The notes under the pieces: generated by a model | The model's input: the letters and a program-made list of their open reading frames with translations, nothing else | Told to the model about the DNA's origin: nothing | Database searches by the model: none | Shown here: piece after piece, positions 59,494-64,000 of the stretch | Layout: each line of letters begins with the position of its first letter | How positions within the stretch are numbered: the stretch's first letter is position 1 | Position numbers and translations under genes: made by a program | DNA from: Pigmentiphaga sp. H8 | GTDB taxonomy: Bacteria; Pseudomonadota; Gammaproteobacteria; Burkholderiales; Burkholderiaceae_B | Direction of reading: 5' to 3' | Assembly: GCF_003854895.1 (NCBI RefSeq) | Contig: NZ_CP033966.1 | Span: forward strand, 5,084,001 to 5,148,000 | Length of the DNA stretch: 64,000 nucleotides

Positions 59494-60474
59494 ATGTCGC
59501 CGTTCCGCCGCAGCTTCATTCCGCTTCTTGCCGTTGCAGGCCTGTCCGCAGGCACCGCATCGGCGCAGGACACCTATCCGTCGCGCCCCGTACGAATCGT
59601 CGTGACGCTATCCGCCGGAAGCCAGGTCGACATTCTGGCCCGCCTGGTCGGCGAGAAGCTGGGCCAGAGCCTGGGGCAGCCGGTGATCGTGGAAAATCGG
59701 CCGGGCGCCGGCGGCACGCTGGCGGCAGCGTTCGTGGCCGCCGCCGCGCCCGACGGCTATACGCTGCTGATGACGGCCAATGGGCACGCCATCAACCCGG
59801 CCCTGTATGACAAGCTGCGCTTCGACACCGCCAAGGATTTCCGGGGCGTCAGCCTGGTCGCGGTCGTGCCCAGCGTGCTGGTCACCTCCCCAGGCGTGCC
59901 GGCCACGAACGTGTCGGAACTGATTGCGCTGCTCAAGGCCAATCCGGGCAAATACAACTACGCCTCGCCCGGCGTAGGCAGTGCCGGCCACATGGCCACC
60001 GAACTCTTCAATCTCGATGCCAAGGTCGAAGCGACCCACGTCCCCTACAAGGGCACGCCCGAAGCCTTGACCGATCTCATGGGCGGCAACGTCCAGTACT
60101 TTTTCGCTCCGCTGGGCGCCACCCTGCCGCTGGTCAACACGGGCAAGGTCAAGGCCCTGGCGGTCAGCACCGCGGCACGTTCGCCCGCGCTTCCCAACAC
60201 GCCCACCGTCGCGGAATCGGGATTGCCCGGATTTCAGTACGACTTCTGGTATGGCCTGGTCGCGCCCGCGGCAACCCCGAAACCGGTCATCGAACGCCTC
60301 GCCTCCGATATCCAGAAAGCCCTGCAGTCGCAGGACGTGAAGGAGAAGCTTGCCGCCCAGGGCGCAGCGCCCTCCTCTCTGACGGATACGAAATTCGACC
60401 AGTTCCTCCATTCCGAAATCAGGAAATCCGCGGAACTCGTCCGGATCTCGGGCGCCGCCAACGCCCTGAAGTGA
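59494..60474 (+). CDS. Bug/TctC family periplasmic solute receptor
   Basis: A 326-residue receptor with a signal peptide to about residue 24 (GTASAQDTYP). Loops VRIVVTLSAGSQVDILA (unusual TLSAGSQVD in place of PF-AGG-D) and HVPYKGTPEALTD. It starts 13 bases after the GntR gene and 33 bases before the thioredoxin reductase gene. The altered first ligand loop may reflect an unusual ligand. Confidence 0.92.
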   Translation: MSPFRRSFIPLLAVAGLSAGTASAQDTYPSRPVRIVVTLSAGSQVDILARLVGEKLGQSLGQPVIVENRPGAGGTLAAAFVAAAAPDGYTLLMTANGHAINPALYDKLRFDTAKDFRGVSLVAVVPSVLVTSPGVPATNVSELIALLKANPGKYNYASPGVGSAGHMATELFNLDAKVEATHVPYKGTPEALTDLMGGNVQYFFAPLGATLPLVNTGKVKALAVSTAARSPALPNTPTVAESGLPGFQYDFWYGLVAPAATPKPVIERLASDIQKALQSQDVKEKLAAQGAAPSSLTDTKFDQFLHSEIRKSAELVRISGAANALK

Positions 60475-60507
60475 CCCGGGAAGCCCCCTCACCAACCGAG
60501 ACACGCC

Positions 60508-61494
60508 ATGGAAAAAAGACATGCCCCCGTCATCATCCTGGGGGCTGGCCCCGCCGGCTACACGGCAGCCGTCTACGCGGCCCGCGCGAACCTTCGGCCG
60601 ATGGTCATTACCGGCATGTCCCCCGGCGGCCAGTTAATGACCACCACGGACGTGGACAATTGGCCGGCCGACCACGCCGGCGTGCAGGGGCCGGAACTGA
60701 TGCAGCGCTTCCTGACGCACGCCGAACGCTTCGGAACCACCATGGCCTACGACCATATCCATGGCGTCGAACTGGGAAGCCGCCCCTTCACCCTGCACGG
60801 CGACAACGGCGCCTACACCTGCGACGCGCTGATCCTTGCAACCGGCGCATCGGCGAAATACCTCGGCTTGCCCTCCGAGCAGGCGTTTGCCGGCCGCGGC
60901 GTATCGGCTTGCGCAACCTGCGATGGATTCTTCTACAAGGGCGAGGATGTGTGCGTGGTGGGCGGAGGCAATGCCGCCGTGGAAGAGGCCCTCTACCTGT
61001 CCGGCATCGCCCGCACGGTAACGCTCATCCATCGCCGGGACAAATTCAGGGCCGAGCCCATCCTGGTCGACAAGCTGCTTGAGAAAGCGGCGAGCGGAAA
61101 GATCCGCCTTCAGCTCTTCCAGACCGTCGACGAAATCCTGGGAGACGAGAGCGGCGTGACGGGCGTGCGCATCAAAAGCACCGTCAATGGCAAGATACAG
61201 GAACTGGCCTTGAAAGGCTGCTTCATCGCCATCGGCCACCATCCCAACACCGACATCGTTCGCGGCCAGCTCGAAACCCGCAACGGCTATGTCGTGACCG
61301 GCACATCCCGGCATGGGTTCGCCACCATGACGAGCATCGCCGGCGTATTCGCGGCCGGCGACGTCCAGGATGACATCTACCGCCAAGCCATCACCAGCGC
61401 GGGAAGCGGCTGCATGGCCGCGCTCGACGCGCAGCGCTTCCTGGAATTGGAAGGGCCCGGTGGCGTGAGTGAGCCGGCCACGATGGCGGCGTGA
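60508..61494 (+). CDS. trxB: Thioredoxin reductase
   Basis: A 328-residue NADPH-dependent flavoenzyme. FAD motif GAGPAG at 12, redox pair C135-A-T-C138 (CATCDGFFY), NADPH motif VVGGGNAAVEEAL near 150, and the C-terminal FAD motif GVFAAGDVQDD near 295. Length and motifs are those of a true TrxB. Placement in a catabolic unit with a thioredoxin-domain fusion and a UGSC protein suggests a dedicated reductase rather than the housekeeping copy; that is inferred. Confidence 0.92.
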   Translation: MEKRHAPVIILGAGPAGYTAAVYAARANLRPMVITGMSPGGQLMTTTDVDNWPADHAGVQGPELMQRFLTHAERFGTTMAYDHIHGVELGSRPFTLHGDNGAYTCDALILATGASAKYLGLPSEQAFAGRGVSACATCDGFFYKGEDVCVVGGGNAAVEEALYLSGIARTVTLIHRRDKFRAEPILVDKLLEKAASGKIRLQLFQTVDEILGDESGVTGVRIKSTVNGKIQELALKGCFIAIGHHPNTDIVRGQLETRNGYVVTGTSRHGFATMTSIAGVFAAGDVQDDIYRQAITSAGSGCMAALDAQRFLELEGPGGVSEPATMAA

Positions 61495-61495
61495 A

Positions 61496-63457
61496 TCAGT
61501 GTGACGCGCCCGGCGCAGGCCGCGCGCGCTGGCGCGCATCCTGTGCGGTCTCGACCGCCTGCACCGCCCGCTCGAAGACCGCGGCGTCGCCCAAGTCCGC
61601 GCCTAGCCGCAGCGCCAGGGCCGCAAGTGTTTCCAGCTTGTTCGACGCACGGTCCAGCAGCTCGCCCAAGCTGTTGTACACCCGCTCGGCCGCGCTGAGC
61701 GCAGGCTGCGGCAATGTCGACTCCTGGTTCGGTATCTTGGCCAGGACGAGGCGATTCACCGCCTCTCGCACGCTGCGAAGGTCCGGCCGTTTCCAACGCG
61801 CCGCGATGTTGTGGTCCGGCCGGACCAGATACAGGGTGCCGGGATCGGCCGCCATCCGGTCACGCAATGTTCCGTCAGGGTGAACCCCTTCGCCGCCCGC
61901 AGGCGGCGCGTGCTGCGTGACGACGATGACGTCCAGGCCGAGTCGTTGCAGCGCTGCCTCGGTCAGACCAGTGCCGGCCGCATCCCGAAACCATATCGCG
62001 CACGGACGGGTCGAGATCGCCGCCAGCAGATGGCCTTGCGGCAGCGTGGGCAACTGCAGATCGGGAAGCACTTCGCCCGGAGCGGGTCCGCCCTTCCATT
62101 CGTCGCAATCCGGCGTGGACAGGGGAGACTGCCGCAGCGGCACGCAGGCGGCCTGCCGCGGATTGAGCAGGTCCTGCAGGGGCGTATCGCCAAGCGCCAG
62201 TACAAGGGCCGCGTCCCGAGCCTGCCGCATGCCCGCCGAAGGCGGCGTCATGAAGGCAGCGTTGCGGTTCGCCGCCGCCGCATTCTCTTCGAAGACCGCA
62301 AGCCGCTCCTGCGAATACACGTCCAGCAACGCCTCCGGGGCCGTGGCCTGCACCACCTGCGCCAGTTTGACACCGAGATTCCACGCGTCCTCGACGCCCG
62401 AATTCAGGCCGCGGATGCCGAAGATGGGCATGAGATGGGCCGCGTCGCCGGCAAACAGCACGCGGCCGTGACGGAAGCTGCGCAGCGAACGGCTGTGAAC
62501 GCGATAGTGACTCACATCCTCGAGACGCCATGCGGCGTTCTCTCCGATGTAGTCCAGGTGTTCCTGGATGCGTCGTCGCACACGTGCGGGCTCGACGGCA
62601 CCCTTCGGATCTTCTCCCGCGCCCAGTTGATAGTCCAGGCGCCAGACTCCACCCGGCTGGCCATGCATCAACACGCTCAGCCCCGGATTGGAAGGGGGGT
62701 CGAACCAGCAGCGCCGCTCGGTCGGGGCATCGGTATCCATCTCGATATCGGCGATGACGTAATCCGCTTCGTAGGAGGTCCCCTCCAGCTTGAGCCCCAT
62801 GGCCGCTCGCACGGCGCTGCGTGCCCCATCGCAAGCGGCGACATGGCTCGCCTGCAACGCGTAGCTACCCTGCGGCGTCTCGACCTCGAGCCGAACCGTG
62901 TCGCCTTCCTGGTGCAGACCCGTGAAGCGGCTCTGCCAGCGCAGATCGATCAGTGGCGACATCGCTGCCCTGGACACCAGGAAGTGCTCGGAGTAGCACT
63001 GTTGCAGGTTGAGCATCGGACGATGCCGTATCGCGGGGTCGTCGGGCATCTCGAACTGCAGGATGGTCCGCCCGGCGAAGAAGCTGCGCCCGCCGTTCCA
63101 CTGCTTGCCGGACGCCACCACCGGCTCAGCCGCCCCCAAGGCGTCCCAGATTTCCAGCGTCCGCCGTGACAGGCCCAGGGCGCGGCTGCCGCCGCAGACG
63201 CGATCGTCGTTCTCGAGCACCACGGATCGCACGCCCGCACGCGCCAGCGTCAGCGCCAGCGTGAGTCCGACGGGCCCGGCACCGACGATCCCGACGGGGT
63301 GTGGATGCGGTGCCCCCCGGCCGCCGAGTTCCGGCGGAGGGGTGAAAGGATGGGTTGCCAACAGGTCGGCTCCGAGCGGCGGGATCCGATGCAGGTCGCT
63401 ATCCCCTGTGGCGGGGGCGGCATGGGTAGGCTGCGTCATGGGTAGACTTACTGCCAT
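61496..63457 (-). CDS. FAD-dependent aromatic monooxygenase (PHBH/MhpA type)
   Basis: A 653-residue class A flavin hydroxylase. Motifs: VGIVGAGPVGLTLALTLARA near residue 53, DG motif CDGARSAVRAAMG near 210, and GRVLFAGDAAHLMPIFGIRG near 330. A thioredoxin-like C-terminal domain (DRMAADPGTLYLVRPDHNI) follows near 545, then about 75 extra residues (LPQPALSAAERVYNSLGELL…). It hydroxylates a phenolic ring with NAD(P)H. An alternative start is ATG 63439. Divergent from an IclR gene with two similar dyads between. Stop lies one base from the trxB stop, convergent. Confidence 0.88.
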   Translation of the reverse strand: MAVSLPMTQPTHAAPATGDSDLHRIPPLGADLLATHPFTPPPELGGRGAPHPHPVGIVGAGPVGLTLALTLARAGVRSVVLENDDRVCGGSRALGLSRRTLEIWDALGAAEPVVASGKQWNGGRSFFAGRTILQFEMPDDPAIRHRPMLNLQQCYSEHFLVSRAAMSPLIDLRWQSRFTGLHQEGDTVRLEVETPQGSYALQASHVAACDGARSAVRAAMGLKLEGTSYEADYVIADIEMDTDAPTERRCWFDPPSNPGLSVLMHGQPGGVWRLDYQLGAGEDPKGAVEPARVRRRIQEHLDYIGENAAWRLEDVSHYRVHSRSLRSFRHGRVLFAGDAAHLMPIFGIRGLNSGVEDAWNLGVKLAQVVQATAPEALLDVYSQERLAVFEENAAAANRNAAFMTPPSAGMRQARDAALVLALGDTPLQDLLNPRQAACVPLRQSPLSTPDCDEWKGGPAPGEVLPDLQLPTLPQGHLLAAISTRPCAIWFRDAAGTGLTEAALQRLGLDVIVVTQHAPPAGGEGVHPDGTLRDRMAADPGTLYLVRPDHNIAARWKRPDLRSVREAVNRLVLAKIPNQESTLPQPALSAAERVYNSLGELLDRASNKLETLAALALRLGADLGDAAVFERAVQAVETAQDARQRARPAPGASH

Positions 63458-63459
63458 TA

Positions 63460-63478
63460 AGTATCAAAAATAGATACT
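63460..63478. promoter_or_regulatory. Dyad AGTATC-N7-GATACT
   Basis: Perfect 6-bp arms immediately before the monooxygenase start. The 118-base intergenic region is strongly AT-rich compared with its surroundings. A second related dyad follows exactly 50 bases on. Confidence 0.6.
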
Positions 63479-63509
63479 ATCATTGTAAATTTAAAACAAA
63501 AAGACTTTT

Positions 63510-63528
63510 AGTATCAAATTTCAATACT
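63510..63528. promoter_or_regulatory. Dyad AGTAT-N9-ATACT
   Basis: Second copy of the AGTAT/ATACT element, 48 bases before the IclR ATG; flanks TT and TA extend the dyad imperfectly. Same outer span (19 bp) as the first copy, which argues for one protein binding both. Confidence 0.55.
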
Positions 63529-63575
63529 TAACCCTTAGTCCGACTGAGCCCATGAGCCTCAAGTAAACTGCGGCC

Positions 63576-64000
63576 ATGTCCCAGTTCCAGAAAGTCTTCG
63601 ACGTGCTCGACCTCTTCACCGAGGAGCGAACCACATTGAGTGCCGAGGAGGTCAGCGATCTGCTGGCGGTTTCTCGACCCACCGCCTTTCGTTACCTGAG
63701 ATGGCTTACCGAAACGGGCCTGGTATCGCGGTTGTCGGGCCGTTACGCGATCGGTGCCCGGATCATGGAACTGGACTACCGCAGCCGGCGATCGGACCCG
63801 CTGCTGCTTGCCGCACGTGATGTCATGGCCCGGCTGACCGAAGAAACCCAATGCTCGGCCATGCTGTCGGGCGTCTTCGGCGACAAGGTGGTGAACATCC
63901 ATCAGGACGAACATCGCGCGCACGTCTCCGCCAGCTTCGGCAGAGGCCGCGCGCTGCCGCCGTTTCGCGGCGCCGCGTCCAAGGTCGTTCTCGCGCACCT
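63576..64000 (+). CDS. IclR family transcriptional regulator (3' end cut by window)
   Basis: The first 141 residues of an IclR regulator. HTH near residues 5-60 (FQKVFDVLDLFTEERTTLSA, SDLLAVSRPTAFRYLRWL), then the start of the ligand domain (YAIGARIMELDYRSR, FGDKVVNIHQDEHRAHVS, RALPPFRGAASKVVLAH). Divergent from the FAD aromatic monooxygenase, its probable target. The remaining ligand domain lies beyond base 64000. Confidence 0.88.
   Translation, partial: MSQFQKVFDVLDLFTEERTTLSAEEVSDLLAVSRPTAFRYLRWLTETGLVSRLSGRYAIGARIMELDYRSRRSDPLLLAARDVMARLTEETQCSAMLSGVFGDKVVNIHQDEHRAHVSASFGRGRALPPFRGAASKVVLAH

Noticed and set aside
1..64000. Mobile element, prophage, CRISPR array, tRNA or rRNA gene
   Set aside because: No transposase, integrase, repeat-spacer pattern, or cloverleaf/rRNA sequence was recognised on either strand by reading; short RNA genes could still be missed.

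Overview
The window reads as a chromosomal stretch of a high-GC betaproteobacterium of the Bordetella/Achromobacter (Alcaligenaceae) type. The basis is uniform high GC, tight operons with ATGA-type overlaps, and eight periplasmic Bug/TctC receptors with no TctA/TctB membrane genes beside them, an expansion known from Bordetella relatives. No rRNA, tRNA, CRISPR array, insertion sequence or phage gene was seen. The window is almost wholly catabolic, transport and regulatory genes, and both its first and last genes are cut by the window edges. No gene-free stretch exceeds about 250 bases.

Left part (1-20.6 kb). A leftward aromatic operon carries an acyl-CoA ligase, a Bug receptor, a LigA/LigB-type extradiol dioxygenase, ring-hydroxylating dioxygenase alpha and beta subunits, and a cut dihydrodiol dehydrogenase. 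A nitronate monooxygenase diverges from it across a 22-bp TetR-type operator, and a tetR gene lies beyond. A small PaaA2/ParE-like toxin-antitoxin pair follows. Next comes a second leftward operon with the gene order nagAa-nagG-nagH-nagAb (salicylate 5-hydroxylase), followed by a PchB-like chorismate mutase/isochorismate lyase and a Bug receptor, and facing a NahR-like LysR gene. A PfkB kinase, a HutC-type GntR regulator, a PhnD-like receptor and a DUF2868/DUF3482 membrane-GTPase pair complete the part.

Middle part (20.6-43 kb). Several catabolic modules each have a Bug receptor and usually a divergent regulator: 2OG-Fe(II) oxygenase with GcvA-like LysR; FAD oxidoreductase with IclR and a clear IclR box; aldehyde dehydrogenase, two MaoC hydratases, CoA ligase and SDR; and an SDR, TPP-dependent enzyme, HpcH aldolase and RraA-like aldolase with a LysR. 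A diguanylate cyclase, a FUSC efflux-type protein and a GST sit between them.

Right part (43-64 kb). An ECF sigma/anti-sigma pair precedes sorAB-like sulfite dehydrogenase. A Bug receptor, M19 dipeptidase and D-amino-acid dehydrogenase form one unit. A Fur box leads a FecI/FecR/TonB-receptor/PepSY iron uptake locus. The most unusual locus follows: a UGSC-family protein and a thioredoxin-domain partner diverge from a GntR regulator, a Bug receptor and a thioredoxin reductase, which looks like a self-contained thiol redox catabolic system. A FAD aromatic hydroxylase with a divergent IclR regulator (cut) closes the window.
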